Below, piece after piece: positions 25,640 through 35,018 of a stretch of 64,000 bases of DNA (its first letter is position 1; every line of letters begins with the position of its first letter). Origin of the DNA: an uncultured Chlorobiaceae bacterium (lineage in GTDB: Bacteria > Bacteroidota > Chlorobiia > Chlorobiales > Chlorobiaceae); contig CAIMPI010000046.1 in assembly GCA_903843305.1 (NCBI GenBank), positions 54,769-118,768 of the forward strand. The letters run 5' to 3'. The position numbers and the translations under genes are program-made. A model generated the notes under the pieces. It did no database searches. It was given only the letters and a program-made list of their open reading frames with translations, and was not told the DNA's origin.

Positions 25640-26932
25640 ATGTCGCAGTACCAGGCAGTCAAAGGGACAAAGGATATTTTTCCAGAAGAGGTTGCTCAGT
25701 GGAAGTATGTTGAAGGCATTGTTCATACTCTTGCTTCTCTTTATGGGTTTAGTGAGATACGGACTCCTGTTTTTGAGTATACCGAGCTTTTTCAGCGTGG
25801 TATAGGTTTGACCACTGATATTGTCGGAAAAGAGATGTTTTCTTTTCAACCAGATACTAAGGGTCGTTCCGTAACGTTGCGCCCCGAGATGACTGCTGGA
25901 GTGATGAGAGCGGCGCTTCAGTATAATCTGTTTTCTTTGGCACCTGTCCACAAGCTCTATTATATCGGTGAACTTTTTCGTAAAGAGAGGCCTCAGGCAG
26001 GCAGGCAACGTCAGTTCTCACAATTTGGCGCCGAGTTGCTCGGCGTCTCTTCACCTGCAGCGGTGGCTGAAGTTATAACGCTGATGATGCAGGTTTTTGA
26101 ATCTCTGGGCTTAAAGGAACTGAAACTCAGGATCAATACACTTGGTGATACTGAAGATCGGGTTCGTTACAGAGAGGCTTTACAATCTTATTTTGTACCT
26201 TTTTACGAAATACTTGACGAAGCATCTAGGGAGCGGCTTGAAAAAAATCCCCTCAGAATTCTTGATTCAAAAAATCCTGTGTTGCAAGAATTGGTGGCTG
26301 GAGCGCCAAGGTTATACGATTATCTCAATGATTCTTCTCTGCGTGATTTTGAGAAAGTGCTTTTCTATCTTGCAGAACGGAATATTGCTTATGATATTGA
26401 TCATCGTCTTGTCCGGGGCCTTGATTATTACTCCCATACCGCTTTTGAGGTCACAAGTTCTGTACTTGGGGCTCAAGATGCCATAGGTGGTGGTGGGCGT
26501 TATGATGGCCTTGCCAGGGAGCTTGGCAGTTCCTCGGATGTACCCGCTTCGGGCTTTGCCGTAGGAATGGAGAGACTGTTGATAACAATGGAAAAGCAAG
26601 GTCTGCTTACGACCATTAACCCTCTTCGCCCTCTTGTTTATGTCGTTGTGCAGCAACAGGAGCTGGTAGATCATGCGCTGACGATTGCCTGGCGATTGCG
26701 CAAGGCGGGTATCAGGACAGAAATAGATTTGGTAGCAAGGAGTATGAAATCGCAGATGAGAGAGGCAAACCGCATAAGAGCCTCTTATGCGTTGTTTATC
26801 GGTAAGACGGAATATACAACAGGCAGCTATGCACTGAAAAATCTTCTAACCTCCGAACAGACAACACTTTCATTGGAGGATGTGCTTCAGGTTCTGCATC
26901 AACCTGCAACTAAAGAGCGGATTAACTTATGA
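25640..26932 (+). CDS. hisS: Histidyl-tRNA synthetase
   Basis: A 430-residue class II synthetase of usual length. Near the N-terminus is K-G-T-K-D-I-F-P. Motif 2 appears as R-P-E-M-T-A-G with [10 protein letters not shown]. The His-specific [11 protein letters not shown] block lies near residue 260, and G-G-G-R-Y-D-G-L is motif 3-like. The C-terminal anticodon-binding domain includes a K-S-x-K/R-like stretch (M-K-S-Q-M-R). It charges tRNA-His in the cytoplasm. It is flanked closely by the EIIA-like gene and a glutaredoxin-like gene (ATGA overlap). Confidence 0.95.
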   Translation: MSQYQAVKGTKDIFPEEVAQWKYVEGIVHTLASLYGFSEIRTPVFEYTELFQRGIGLTTDIVGKEMFSFQPDTKGRSVTLRPEMTAGVMRAALQYNLFSLAPVHKLYYIGELFRKERPQAGRQRQFSQFGAELLGVSSPAAVAEVITLMMQVFESLGLKELKLRINTLGDTEDRVRYREALQSYFVPFYEILDEASRERLEKNPLRILDSKNPVLQELVAGAPRLYDYLNDSSLRDFEKVLFYLAERNIAYDIDHRLVRGLDYYSHTAFEVTSSVLGAQDAIGGGGRYDGLARELGSSSDVPASGFAVGMERLLITMEKQGLLTTINPLRPLVYVVVQQQELVDHALTIAWRLRKAGIRTEIDLVARSMKSQMREANRIRASYALFIGKTEYTTGSYALKNLLTSEQTTLSLEDVLQVLHQPATKERINL

Positions 26933-27180
26933 CGATCAAACGACATCGAGTGACGCTCTATGGGAAAAAAGAGTGTTGTCTTTGTGATCAGGCTACCGAA
27001 ATTCTGCAAAAAGTTGAAGCTTCGGTGCCATTCGATTTTGAAAAAGTAGATATTTCCGATAATCCAGAACTGCTTGCAGAATTTGGTCTTAAAATTCCAG
27101 TTATTTACGTTGACGGTGTTCAGGTATTTAAATATCGAGTGAACGAAAACCGCCTCAGGGCATTGCTGAACCGATGCTGA
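26929..27180 (+). CDS. Glutaredoxin-like thiol protein
   Basis: An 83-residue thioredoxin-fold protein with a C-C-L-C active site (C16 to C19) and the conserved I-P-V-I cis-proline segment near residue 61. This matches the glutaredoxin/DUF836 group of small redox proteins, which reduce disulfides or mixed disulfides in the cytoplasm. It overlaps hisS by 4 bases and the next small gene by 7 bases, so all three are co-translated. Confidence 0.8.
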   Translation: MTIKRHRVTLYGKKECCLCDQATEILQKVEASVPFDFEKVDISDNPELLAEFGLKIPVIYVDGVQVFKYRVNENRLRALLNRC

Positions 27181-27383
27181 AATTTATTCTTCTTGTTCTT
27201 GTTCTATTCTTGGTGATGCGACTGGTATTGCGTCTGATGCGAGGATTGTTATTCTTCAATAAACGCACTTTTGACCGTACGGGAAGTTCATCATCCTCAT
27301 TTTCTTCAGGGGAACATGTCGAGGAGGCCGATTTTGAAGTTATAGAAAGCCACCTTAACGATGATAAGCGGGATGTTATTTAA
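27174..27383 (+). CDS. Small single-helix membrane protein of unknown function
   Basis: A 69-residue protein with a strong N-terminal transmembrane helix (residues 3-17), a basic patch, a serine-rich linker (S-S-S-S-S-F-S-S-G) and an acidic tail. The layout resembles DUF4834-type proteins seen in Bacteroidota and Chlorobiota, but I cannot confirm it. It overlaps the glutaredoxin-like gene by 7 bases, which supports real translation. It ends 134 bases before rimP. Confidence 0.6.
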   Translation: MLKFILLVLVLFLVMRLVLRLMRGLLFFNKRTFDRTGSSSSSFSSGEHVEEADFEVIESHLNDDKRDVI

Positions 27384-27390
27384 GGTAATT

Positions 27391-27418
27391 TTGTTTTTGA
27401 CAAATTTTTTCGTATACT
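27391..27418 (+). promoter_or_regulatory. Possible promoter of the rimP-nusA-infB operon
   Basis: TTGTTT (27391-27396) and TATACT (27413-27418) are 16 bases apart. Transcription from here would begin near 27425 and run through an intrinsic terminator before reaching rimP at 27517. A TTGACA at 27397 is too close to the -10 to serve as its -35. Confidence 0.35.
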
Positions 27419-27464
27419 TGCGTGCTTGATTTGAAGTGGGCGGGGGATTATCTTTTTATCTGAG

Positions 27465-27486
27465 AGTGGGGGTTCCCCACTTTTTT
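27465..27486 (+). terminator. Intrinsic terminator / possible attenuator ahead of rimP
   Basis: A seven-base-pair GC-rich stem (27465-27471 with 27475-27481, loop GTT) is followed directly by six T residues (27481-27486). It lies downstream of a candidate promoter and 31 bases ahead of rimP, so it can either end hisS-operon transcripts or attenuate the nusA operon. An upstream AGTGGG (27435-27440) could compete for the same 3' stem arm. Confidence 0.7.
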
Positions 27487-27516
27487 GTTTTCTACAAAAG
27501 TTCCTGTGAGGTTTTT

Positions 27517-28038
27517 ATGCAAGAGCGCATCAGTAATTGTGTTCTCCAGGTTATTGCAGAGTCTGACGGTACACGAGGTGAAGGGGTCTATCTTATTGAT
27601 CTGAAGGTAAAAGGAAAAGGAAGTAGCCGGAAAATAGAAATACTGATGGATACCGATATTGGTATTCGTATTCATCAGTGTGCCTGGCTCAGCAGGCGGA
27701 TCAGGGAAAAGCTGGAAGGTGATGATGAACTTTTGGAATTGATCGGCGATAATTTTGATCTGATGGTCTCTTCTCCCGGTCTTGGTGAGCCGATCATTAT
27801 TCCCCGGCAGTATATAAGGCATATTGGCAAGCTGTTGCGGGTCAGCTATACTGACTCTTTGGGTGAGCAAGCAGAGTTGAGTGGTCACCTTCTTGATGTA
27901 TCACTTTTCGATGAAGGAGGGGCACGGATTATTATTATGCCGGACAAAGAGAAAAAGAAGGGGCTGGCGCCGAAAACGGAAGGTGTTACACTTTATCTTG
28001 ATCAGGTGATCCGTGCCGTTCCTGAGGCGGAGTTATAG
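27517..28038 (+). CDS. rimP: Ribosome maturation factor RimP
   Basis: A 173-residue protein matching the RimP fold. An N-terminal domain contains Y-L-I-D-L-K-V-K, then C-A-W-L-S-R-R-I-R near residue 55, then D-L-M-V-S-S-P-G-L near residue 83, the family's most conserved segment (V-S-S-P-G-L). RimP assists 30S subunit assembly. The frame is open upstream to 27436, but ATG 27517 is preceded by GTGAGG and fits the family length, while the upstream part encodes the terminator hairpin. It begins the rimP-nusA-infB-rbfA-truB-ribF-rpsO order. Confidence 0.9.
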   Translation: MQERISNCVLQVIAESDGTRGEGVYLIDLKVKGKGSSRKIEILMDTDIGIRIHQCAWLSRRIREKLEGDDELLELIGDNFDLMVSSPGLGEPIIIPRQYIRHIGKLLRVSYTDSLGEQAELSGHLLDVSLFDEGGARIIIMPDKEKKKGLAPKTEGVTLYLDQVIRAVPEAEL

Positions 28039-28098
28039 GAGATTTATTCTGGAAATGGGCAGATTTTCTTTTTACAAAATGCACAATCTAAGAAAGAG

Positions 28099-29643
28099 AT
28101 GGTCAAAAAGAAGATAAAAGATGAGGGACAGGACAGGAGGTTGAAGATTGCTAGTGCTTTTGGAGAGATTGAGCAGTCGAAAATCTTTCTGGATAAACGT
28201 ACGGAAAGTGCGGCTGTTAAAATGGATATTGCTGATCTTCTCAAGGATATTATCCAAAAACAGCTCAGAAAGGATTATGATCCTGAAGTGGAATCCAACA
28301 TTTTCATCAACCCTGAACGGGGTGATTTTGAGGTTTATATTCTGAAAAAGATTGTTGAAGAAGTAGACATTGAAAGTATTGAGATTTCCCTGAAAGAGGT
28401 GAGAAAAATCGATGATTCACTTGAAATTGGTGATTACTATGAGGAAGGTCCGATAAGACTGGAAGACTATCTGAGTAGAAAATCAATACAGATCATCAAA
28501 CAGTCAGTACAGAAAAAAGTCCGTGATCTTGAACGTCTGGTGGTTTATGAAGAGTGTCTTGAAAAAGTTGGCGAGATTGTTGCTGGAGAAGTATACCAGA
28601 TTCGTGCGAATGAGGTAATATTTACCTATAACACATCGAAGGATCACCGTGTTGAGCTTGTGTTGCCGAAGTCAGAGATGATGAAAAAGGATAATCCCCG
28701 TAGAACTCCGAGGATGAAGCTTTATGTAAAGCGTATCGAGCGTGAGAAAGCAAAAGTTCGGCTTGATGATGGCAGTATGGTTGAGCGGGAAAAAGCGGAT
28801 GGGGGTATGAAGGTCATCGTTTCGAGGGTAGATGACAGGTTTTTGTACAAGCTTTTTGAACATGAAGTTCCAGAAATCCTTGATGGTCTTATTGTTATCA
28901 AGGCCATTGCACGAGTGCCTGGTGAGCGGGCCAAGGTTGCTGTTGAATCAACCAGTGCCAGGATTGATCCGGTTGGAGCCACTGTTGGATATAGGGGTAA
29001 ACGTATCCAGAGCATTGTCAAGGAGCTGAACAACGAAAATATTGATGTTATTTACTACGCCGATGAGCCGCAAATTTATATTTCAAGGGCGATGCAGCCT
29101 GCGAAAATAGATCCGTTGACTGTCCATGCGGATATGAAAACCCGGAAAGCCAGGGTGATGCTCAAGCCTGATCAGATCAAATATGCTATCGGCAAAAATG
29201 GCAATAATATTCATCTTGCTGAAAAACTTACAGGTTATGAGATAGACGTTTATCGAGATGTTATCGACAAGTCGACGGAAGATCCTACGGACATTGATAT
29301 TATTGAGTTCCGTGAAGAATTTGGCGATGATATGATTTACCAGCTTCTGGATGGTGGTCTTGATACGGCTAAAAAAGTCCTTAAAGCTGGAATTGATGAG
29401 ATTGAGCTTGCTCTTCTGGGATCACCTAAAACAGAAGAGCAGACAGTTTTTGGTAAAAGTTACAAGAGTAGCGTAAGGCCAAAAGAACGAAAAGTGACCG
29501 ATGAAGAAAAGCGCTATTGGAAAAAGATTGCTGAAAATATTTATAAAACTGTGAAGGAACAATTCACAGAGGCGGATCTGGAGGGTCTTTTTGGTGACGA
29601 TATCTATCCAGAACCTGATGGCTCATCGGTTGATAAATCATGA
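28099..29643 (+). CDS. nusA: Transcription termination/antitermination factor NusA
   Basis: A 514-residue protein. An N-terminal RNA-polymerase-binding domain (1-150, with D-Y-D-P-E-V) is followed by an S1 domain (G-E-I-V-A-G-E-V near residue 155) and tandem KH domains (V-G-A-T-V-G-Y-R-G-K-R near 292, Y-A-I-G-K-N-G-N-N near 358). An acidic tail ends the protein. Compared with E. coli the N-terminus has about 25 extra residues and the C-terminal acidic repeats look reduced. NusA modulates pausing, Rho action and antitermination. It starts 60 bases after rimP. Confidence 0.95.
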   Translation: MVKKKIKDEGQDRRLKIASAFGEIEQSKIFLDKRTESAAVKMDIADLLKDIIQKQLRKDYDPEVESNIFINPERGDFEVYILKKIVEEVDIESIEISLKEVRKIDDSLEIGDYYEEGPIRLEDYLSRKSIQIIKQSVQKKVRDLERLVVYEECLEKVGEIVAGEVYQIRANEVIFTYNTSKDHRVELVLPKSEMMKKDNPRRTPRMKLYVKRIEREKAKVRLDDGSMVEREKADGGMKVIVSRVDDRFLYKLFEHEVPEILDGLIVIKAIARVPGERAKVAVESTSARIDPVGATVGYRGKRIQSIVKELNNENIDVIYYADEPQIYISRAMQPAKIDPLTVHADMKTRKARVMLKPDQIKYAIGKNGNNIHLAEKLTGYEIDVYRDVIDKSTEDPTDIDIIEFREEFGDDMIYQLLDGGLDTAKKVLKAGIDEIELALLGSPKTEEQTVFGKSYKSSVRPKERKVTDEEKRYWKKIAENIYKTVKEQFTEADLEGLFGDDIYPEPDGSSVDKS

Positions 29644-29706
29644 ATATCGTCATAGACTGAACATTGGCAAAAGAGTAAAGAGTTTATAAATCCAGAGGAG
29701 GATGTA

Positions 29707-32502
29707 ATGGCCCTTGAGGACATGGAAAAGAGATATCGGATAAGTGATATAGCGAAAGAACTGCAGGTGAGTCCGCAGGAAGTATTACTTTTTGTCAAGC
29801 AGGAAGGTGTCAAGGTGGCATCTACATCCTCTATGGTCAGTGAAGAGATACATGGACTGATATTTGGTCATTTCAGTGCTGAAAAGAAAATGGTTGATGA
29901 AACTAATAAGATAAGGGCTGAGAAAGAGAAGCGCTTGTCGAGGCTTGAGGAGCAGTCCCGAAAAACCTATGAAAAAGAGCAGCACCTCAGTGAAACTCTT
30001 AGTCCACCACCAGCCCCGGTAGTTAGGTCGGTGGTTGTCCATGAAGAAAAAAGAGAGATCGTTTCTGAAGTGGTCATAGAGGATATTCAAAAGCCACTTT
30101 TAGAGCCAGTAATTTCTGAGACTCCCGTGCTTCACGTTCTTCCTGAAGTTTTTGAAGCTCCAGAAACTCCTGAAACTCCTGAAACTCCTGAAACTCCTGA
30201 AGATCTTTTACTTCCTGAAATTTCTTTGGATCCAGAAGTTTCTGAAGTCTTGGAGGTTGTCGAACCAGAGCCTATTAAAGAAGAGCCTTCGGTCAATGAG
30301 CATCTGGTTTCTTTTGACTCTCCGCAGATGATGGGTGGTCTTACTGTGCTTGGTACCCTTGATATGCATGCTGGCAGGAATAAAAAAAACCGCAAAAAGA
30401 ATTTCAGAGAGCAGGCTGATGCATTGAAAGACGAGTTTGAGCCAAAGGTAATTGAACAACCAAGGGAAGAAGAGAAACCGGTCGTTGCAAAAAAGTTGGT
30501 CAAGGCTGTTATTGATGCAAAGCCAAAGTCAGTAGCTGCGGAGAGTTCTGCTATCAAAAAGAAGAAAGGAAAAAAGAAAAAAAAGCCAGAGGTTGATGAA
30601 AAGGTAATATCTGCGAATATCCAGAAAACGATCAGCGGTATTGAGGATCGAAGCAGTACAGGTTCGCGCCAAAAATTCCGCAAGATGCGCAGAAACGAGC
30701 GTGAGCGCGAACACGAGGAAGATGAAGCATTTCGTGAGTCACAGAGGATGATCGTTCGAGTTACCGAGTATGCTTCTCCGCATGAACTGGCTGAGCTTAT
30801 GGGCATAACTGCAAAGGATATTATCCAGAAGTGTTTTGCCCTTGGCAAGTTTGTGACCATTAATCAGCGACTTGACAGAGAATCAATAGAACTAATTGCC
30901 CTTGAGTTCGGTTTTGAAGCTGAGTTTATTTCAGAAGTTGAGGCTACTGCGGTTATTGTCGCTGAGGATGCGGAAGCTGATTTGCAGACTCGTCCTCCAG
31001 TGGTGACAATCATGGGACATGTTGATCATGGCAAGACTTCTCTGCTCGACCATATCCGGAACAGTAAAGTGGTTGCAGGTGAATCCGGTGGTATTACCCA
31101 GCATATCGGGGCTTACGAAGTTACTGTGGATGGCAACCGAAAAATAACCTTTCTTGATACACCTGGTCATGAAGCTTTTACAGCAATGCGTGCACGGGGT
31201 GCACAGGTAACAGATATCGTGATCCTTGTAGTCGCGGCTGATGACAGTGTTATGCCCCAGACCATCGAGGCAATTAACCATGCTAAGGCGGCTGGCGTGC
31301 CAATTGTTGTTGCGCTTAATAAAATTGACAAGGTTGAAGCCAATCCAGAGAAGATCAAAACCCAGTTATCTGAAGCAGGTGTACTTGTCGAAGAGTGGGG
31401 TGGAGTCTATCAATGCCAGGAAATTTCCGCAAAAAAAGGTATCGGTATTGCCGAACTTATGGAAAAAGTGTTGACCGAAGCTGAAATGCGTGAGCTGAAG
31501 GGCAACTATTCAAAAGATATCCCGGCAAGTGGTATTATTGTAGAGTCAGAGCTTGATAAAGGTAAGGGTGTTATTTCCACGGTTCTCGTTCAGCGGGGAA
31601 TTCTTAAAGTGGGCGATCCTTTTGTTGCTGGTAATACCATGGGCAAGGTCCGTGCACTTATGGATGAGCGCGGCAAGAGAATCCTTTTTGCTAACCCATC
31701 ACAGCCAGTTCGGGTGCTTGGGTTTGAAGATCTTCCACAATCAGGAGATGCCTTAACGGTTATGGTGACTGACAGGGAAGCTCGAGATCTTGCCCAGAAA
31801 CGCCAGGTTATTCGTCGAGAACATGATTTTCGCCGTAGTACTCGTGTAAAGCTTGACAGTATTGCCCGTCAGATCAAGGAAGGGTTGATGAAAGAGTTGA
31901 GTGTTATTATCAAGGCTGATACCGATGGTTCCATTCAGGCATTGGCAGATGGACTCATGAAAATTCAGAATGAAGAGGTCAAGGTACAGATTATTCACCA
32001 GGGTGTCGGGCAGATTACGGAAACAGATGTGTTGCTTGCCGCAGCTTCTGATGCCATTATTATTGGCTTCAGGGTCCGCCCGAATGTCAATGCTAAAAAA
32101 CTTGCAGAAAAGGAAGATCTTGACGTCCGTTTTTACAGTGTCATTTACCATGTGCTTGAAGATGTCGAGAAGGCACTCGAAGGAATGCTATCTCCTGAAC
32201 TTCATGAAGAGAGCCTCGGTTCTCTTGAGATCCGCCAGATCTTTAAAGTGCCTAAGATCGGGAATGTTGGTGGATGTTATGTGTTGGAGGGCAAGGTTTT
32301 CAGGGATTCTAAAGTTCGTCTCCTTCGTGATGGGGTACAGATCTACGAAGGACAACTTGCAGCGCTCAGGCGCTTCAAGGATGATGTCAAGGAGGTGGAT
32401 GCTGGTTATGAGTGCGGTATGAGCCTTAAAAATTATGACGACTTTAAGGTCGGTGACGTTGTTGAAGCCTATAAAATTGTCGAAAAGAAAAGAAAACTTT
32501 AA
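29707..32502 (+). CDS. infB: Translation initiation factor IF-2
   Basis: A 931-residue protein. An N-terminal helix motif ([10 protein letters not shown]) is followed by a long charged, low-complexity linker (about 60-330). The GTPase domain has G1 G-H-V-D-H-G-K-T near residue 437, G3 D-T-P-G-H-E-A-F near 484 and G4 N-K-I-D near 538. Domains III-IV bind fMet-tRNA. The linker holds a nonapeptide-scale E-T-P repeat and a K-K-K-G-K-K-K-K-K tract. ATG 29707 is preceded by GAGGAGG, a strong ribosome binding site. IF-2 recruits initiator tRNA and drives subunit joining. Confidence 0.96.
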   Translation: MALEDMEKRYRISDIAKELQVSPQEVLLFVKQEGVKVASTSSMVSEEIHGLIFGHFSAEKKMVDETNKIRAEKEKRLSRLEEQSRKTYEKEQHLSETLSPPPAPVVRSVVVHEEKREIVSEVVIEDIQKPLLEPVISETPVLHVLPEVFEAPETPETPETPETPEDLLLPEISLDPEVSEVLEVVEPEPIKEEPSVNEHLVSFDSPQMMGGLTVLGTLDMHAGRNKKNRKKNFREQADALKDEFEPKVIEQPREEEKPVVAKKLVKAVIDAKPKSVAAESSAIKKKKGKKKKKPEVDEKVISANIQKTISGIEDRSSTGSRQKFRKMRRNEREREHEEDEAFRESQRMIVRVTEYASPHELAELMGITAKDIIQKCFALGKFVTINQRLDRESIELIALEFGFEAEFISEVEATAVIVAEDAEADLQTRPPVVTIMGHVDHGKTSLLDHIRNSKVVAGESGGITQHIGAYEVTVDGNRKITFLDTPGHEAFTAMRARGAQVTDIVILVVAADDSVMPQTIEAINHAKAAGVPIVVALNKIDKVEANPEKIKTQLSEAGVLVEEWGGVYQCQEISAKKGIGIAELMEKVLTEAEMRELKGNYSKDIPASGIIVESELDKGKGVISTVLVQRGILKVGDPFVAGNTMGKVRALMDERGKRILFANPSQPVRVLGFEDLPQSGDALTVMVTDREARDLAQKRQVIRREHDFRRSTRVKLDSIARQIKEGLMKELSVIIKADTDGSIQALADGLMKIQNEEVKVQIIHQGVGQITETDVLLAAASDAIIIGFRVRPNVNAKKLAEKEDLDVRFYSVIYHVLEDVEKALEGMLSPELHEESLGSLEIRQIFKVPKIGNVGGCYVLEGKVFRDSKVRLLRDGVQIYEGQLAALRRFKDDVKEVDAGYECGMSLKNYDDFKVGDVVEAYKIVEKKRKL
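30162..30201 (+). repeat. 9-base tandem repeat inside infB
   Basis: About four and a half copies of the unit GAAACTCCT encode successive Glu-Thr-Pro triplets in the flexible linker of IF-2. It is in frame, so unit gain or loss would change length without breaking the gene. Confidence 0.85.
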
Positions 32503-32520
32503 ACAGTTTATTGTTGATAC

Positions 32521-32880
32521 ATGTCGATACGTACTGATAGAGTTGCATCACTGCTGCAACATGAACTTGGAGCAATTCTTCAGAAGGAGCTTCCTCGAAG
32601 CGGTCCTATTGTTACCGTAGTTGATGTGAAGATCACGGTAGATCTAAGCATTGCAAGGATTTATGTTTCCATTATTGGTACGCCTAAAGAACATATCGTG
32701 GCTATGGCTGCATTGCAGGATAAAACAAAGAGTATCAGAAAAATTCTTTCATCCAAGATTCGGCACCATTTCAGGCGTATTCCTGAACTCGAATTCCTAG
32801 AGGATCATCTCTATGAGCGTGCTAACAGGATTGAGCAGCTTTTGAATCATGTGAGAAAAGGTTCGATTGAAAACGGTTAA
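32521..32880 (+). CDS. rbfA: 30S ribosome-binding factor RbfA
   Basis: A 119-residue protein of normal RbfA length with a KH-like fold. The family blocks are an N-terminal R-V-A-S-L-L-Q-H-E-L, the central V-T-V-V-D-V-K-I segment with L-S-I-A-R-I-Y-V, and the C-terminal R-x-x-P-E-L-E-F. RbfA binds the 16S rRNA helix 1 region in late 30S maturation. It starts 18 bases after infB, its usual neighbour. Confidence 0.93.
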   Translation: MSIRTDRVASLLQHELGAILQKELPRSGPIVTVVDVKITVDLSIARIYVSIIGTPKEHIVAMAALQDKTKSIRKILSSKIRHHFRRIPELEFLEDHLYERANRIEQLLNHVRKGSIENG

Positions 32881-32906
32881 CAGCGTGTTTTTTCTAAATA
32901 GTTTAC

Positions 32907-33641
32907 ATGGATGAACAGTGTAACCGAGAATCTCACCTTGATGAAGGCGATTTTCTCTTGCTTGATAAGCCACTCGACTGGACGTCTTTCGATGTTGTGG
33001 CAAAAATCAGGAATACCTATAAGCAAAGTGGTTTGAAGCGAAAGGTTGGCCATTGCGGAACACTTGATCCGAAAGCAACAGGTCTTCTAATTCTTGCAAC
33101 AGGTCGGAAAACTAAAGAAATTGCAAGTCTTGAAGTGCTTGACAAAGTCTATGATGGCGCTATAAAGCTTGGTGTTATGACCGGAAGCCATGATAGTGAA
33201 ACTGAAGAATATGGTCACTGTTGCACAGCACACCTGACGGAAGATGAGATCAGAGCGGCAGCTTCAGGGTTTATTGGCATGCGCCAGCAGCAACCGCCCA
33301 TGCATTCAGCAGCCTGGCACAATGGAAAACGTCTCTATGAACACGCTCGAAAAGGAGTTGTGATCAAGGAGAGAAAAGCAAAAGAAATTGTTATCTATCG
33401 CTTTGAGATTGACCGTATTGAACTTCCGATAGTTTATTTTATCCTGCATGTTTCCAAGGGAGCTTATATCAGGGTAATTGCCCATGAGTTTGGTTCTGTG
33501 CTTGGTGTTGGTGGCTATCTTGCTTCTCTCAGGAGGGTGTCCATTGGTACATGGCAACTGAGTTCTTCGAGAACAGTCGCGGAGACTATTGAACACATTC
33601 GTCAGCAGGCATCAACTCACCTATCTAGTGAAGGAAGATAA
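32907..33641 (+). CDS. truB: tRNA pseudouridine(55) synthase
   Basis: A 244-residue TruB. It has L-D-K-P-L-D-W-T-S near residue 19, and the catalytic aspartate D54 lies in G-T-L-D-P-K-A-T-G. Downstream K-G-A-Y-I-R and the substrate-binding R-Q-Q-Q-P-P-M-H-S block are present. It isomerises U55 in the T-loop of tRNAs. It is shorter than the E. coli enzyme at the C-terminus and so probably lacks the PUA-like domain. It begins 26 bases after rbfA. Confidence 0.94.
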   Translation: MDEQCNRESHLDEGDFLLLDKPLDWTSFDVVAKIRNTYKQSGLKRKVGHCGTLDPKATGLLILATGRKTKEIASLEVLDKVYDGAIKLGVMTGSHDSETEEYGHCCTAHLTEDEIRAAASGFIGMRQQQPPMHSAAWHNGKRLYEHARKGVVIKERKAKEIVIYRFEIDRIELPIVYFILHVSKGAYIRVIAHEFGSVLGVGGYLASLRRVSIGTWQLSSSRTVAETIEHIRQQASTHLSSEGR

Positions 33642-33651
33642 AAGGACAAGT

Positions 33652-34614
33652 ATGCGTATTGTTGAATATGATAATAACCATGTTTACAGCTACGGCTCCC
33701 AATCTCCTATTGAGTTTCTTTTTCAACCATCTGTTGTGACAGTAGGTTCCTGTGACGGTGTACATAAAGGGCACAGGATGATTATTTCTCGACTGGTTGC
33801 TGTTGCCGAAAGCCGTCGATGGAGAAGTGTTGTTGTTACCTTTGAGCCGCATCCAAGAAGGGTGCTCAAAGAGTCACTTTCCGGCCCACTTGGCCTGTTG
33901 ACCACGCTGGATGAAAAAATTGATCTTCTTTGCGGTGAAGGTGTCGATCTTCTTTTTGTAATACACTTTACTCCTGAGTTTGCCTCTCGAAGTTCGGATG
34001 ATTTCATCAAAAATGTTTTGGTTAGACTTCTGGGAGCAAAATGCATCATTGTTGGGTATGATCATGCCTTTGGTCGTGACAGGAGCGGTAGCCGCAAGAC
34101 GCTTGAAAATCTTGGCCGCGAGCTTGATTTCGATGTTGAGGTGGTTGATGAGGTACTTATTGGCAATGAACATTTTTCAAGTACGCGCATAAGAACTCTT
34201 CTTGAACGTGGCAAAATTGAAAAGGCTAATGAATTTCTCGGCTCACCCTATTTGATCACCGGCACTGTGGGTCATGGTGACAAGCGCGGACGGGATATCG
34301 GATTTCCAACAGTTAACCTCAAGTTGTCTGATCCAAATAAACTGTTGCCCCGGGCAGGTGTTTATTTAGCTCAAACGGTGCTGAATGGAGTGCACTATAT
34401 GGCAATTATGAATGTGGGAATTCGACCAACGGTATCTGATGAAGGGATTAAAACAGTTGAAGCTCACCTTTTAGGATATAGCGGAAACCTTTATGGAAGC
34501 CTTATTCGGTTTAGTTTGCTCAGATTTATCAGGGATGAAAAGAAATTTTCGACTCTTGAAGAGCTGAAAATCCAGCTTGAAAAAGATAAGAAAACTGTGG
34601 AGATGTATTCTTAA
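33652..34614 (+). CDS. ribF: Bifunctional riboflavin kinase / FAD synthetase
   Basis: A 320-residue two-domain protein. The N-terminal FMN adenylyltransferase has G-S-C-D-G-V-H-K-G-H near residue 36 (the family usually has F where this has C) and S-S-T-R-I-R near 182. The C-terminal riboflavin kinase has G-R-D-I-G-F-P-T-V-N near 217. It makes FMN and FAD from riboflavin. The frame extends upstream to 33589 inside truB, but ATG 33652, with AAGGACA just ahead, fits the family start. It is part of the infB operon. Confidence 0.92.
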   Translation: MRIVEYDNNHVYSYGSQSPIEFLFQPSVVTVGSCDGVHKGHRMIISRLVAVAESRRWRSVVVTFEPHPRRVLKESLSGPLGLLTTLDEKIDLLCGEGVDLLFVIHFTPEFASRSSDDFIKNVLVRLLGAKCIIVGYDHAFGRDRSGSRKTLENLGRELDFDVEVVDEVLIGNEHFSSTRIRTLLERGKIEKANEFLGSPYLITGTVGHGDKRGRDIGFPTVNLKLSDPNKLLPRAGVYLAQTVLNGVHYMAIMNVGIRPTVSDEGIKTVEAHLLGYSGNLYGSLIRFSLLRFIRDEKKFSTLEELKIQLEKDKKTVEMYS

Positions 34615-34662
34615 TAATATTATATTCAAGGTCAACCGATTTAACATAATAAGCGAAAAGAT

Positions 34663-34932
34663 ATGAGCCTGACAAAAGAGTTTAAAGCAGAAGTTATCAA
34701 GCAGTTTGGAGCTTCAGAAAAGAATACTGGGAAATCTGAGGTGCAGGTGGCATTGTACACCCGCAGAATCAGTGATCTTACCGGTCATTTACAATTGCAT
34801 GCGAAGGACAAGCATTCACGCCGTGGATTACTTATGTTGGTTGCAAAGCGCAAGAAAATTTTGAATTATATTAAAAACGTTGATATCGATCGTTATCGTA
34901 AGGTGATTGGGGAACTTGATCTTCGCAAGTAA
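34663..34932 (+). CDS. rpsO: 30S ribosomal protein S15
   Basis: An 89-residue protein of exact S15 length. It has the K-N-T-G-K-S-E-V-Q-V-A-L block, the L-T-x-H-L-x-x-H-x-K-D-x-H-S-R-R-G-L rRNA-binding stretch (residues 38-56) and a basic C-terminus. It binds the central domain of 16S rRNA early in 30S assembly. It closes the rimP-rpsO cluster and is followed by a terminator-like hairpin. Confidence 0.97.
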   Translation: MSLTKEFKAEVIKQFGASEKNTGKSEVQVALYTRRISDLTGHLQLHAKDKHSRRGLLMLVAKRKKILNYIKNVDIDRYRKVIGELDLRK

Positions 34933-34962
34933 AGGATAATCAGAATTTTTATGGCCTGATTT

Positions 34963-34994
34963 CTGCATGGCTTCGCCTTGCAGGTTATCTTTTT
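34963..34994 (+). terminator. Terminator-like hairpin after rpsO
   Basis: CTGCA...GGC-TTC-GCC...TGCAG forms a stem with one T-T mismatch (34963-34983), followed after four bases by a short T run (34988-34994 region). It sits between rpsO and the yicC gene. Confidence 0.45.
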
Positions 34995-35018
34995 AACAAA
35001 GAAAGTATAAGGAAAGCT

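Noticed and set aside
25265..26008. 247-residue open frame on the - strand
   Set aside because: Lies opposite the EIIA-like gene and hisS, both strongly supported; composition looks like an antisense translation.
27397..27418. TTGACA with TATACT as a promoter
   Set aside because: Only 10 bases separate the two hexamers; the TTGTTT six bases upstream gives a workable spacing instead.
27436..27516. N-terminal extension of RimP
   Set aside because: The extra codons run through the terminator hairpin and add residues foreign to the family; ATG 27517 has a better ribosome binding site.
30162..30201. Possible CRISPR-like repeat
   Set aside because: Nine-base units with no spacers, in frame within infB; a coding tandem repeat.
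30132..30860. 242-residue open frame on the - strand
   Set aside because: Ser/Phe-rich antisense shadow of the charged linker of infB, with no family motif.
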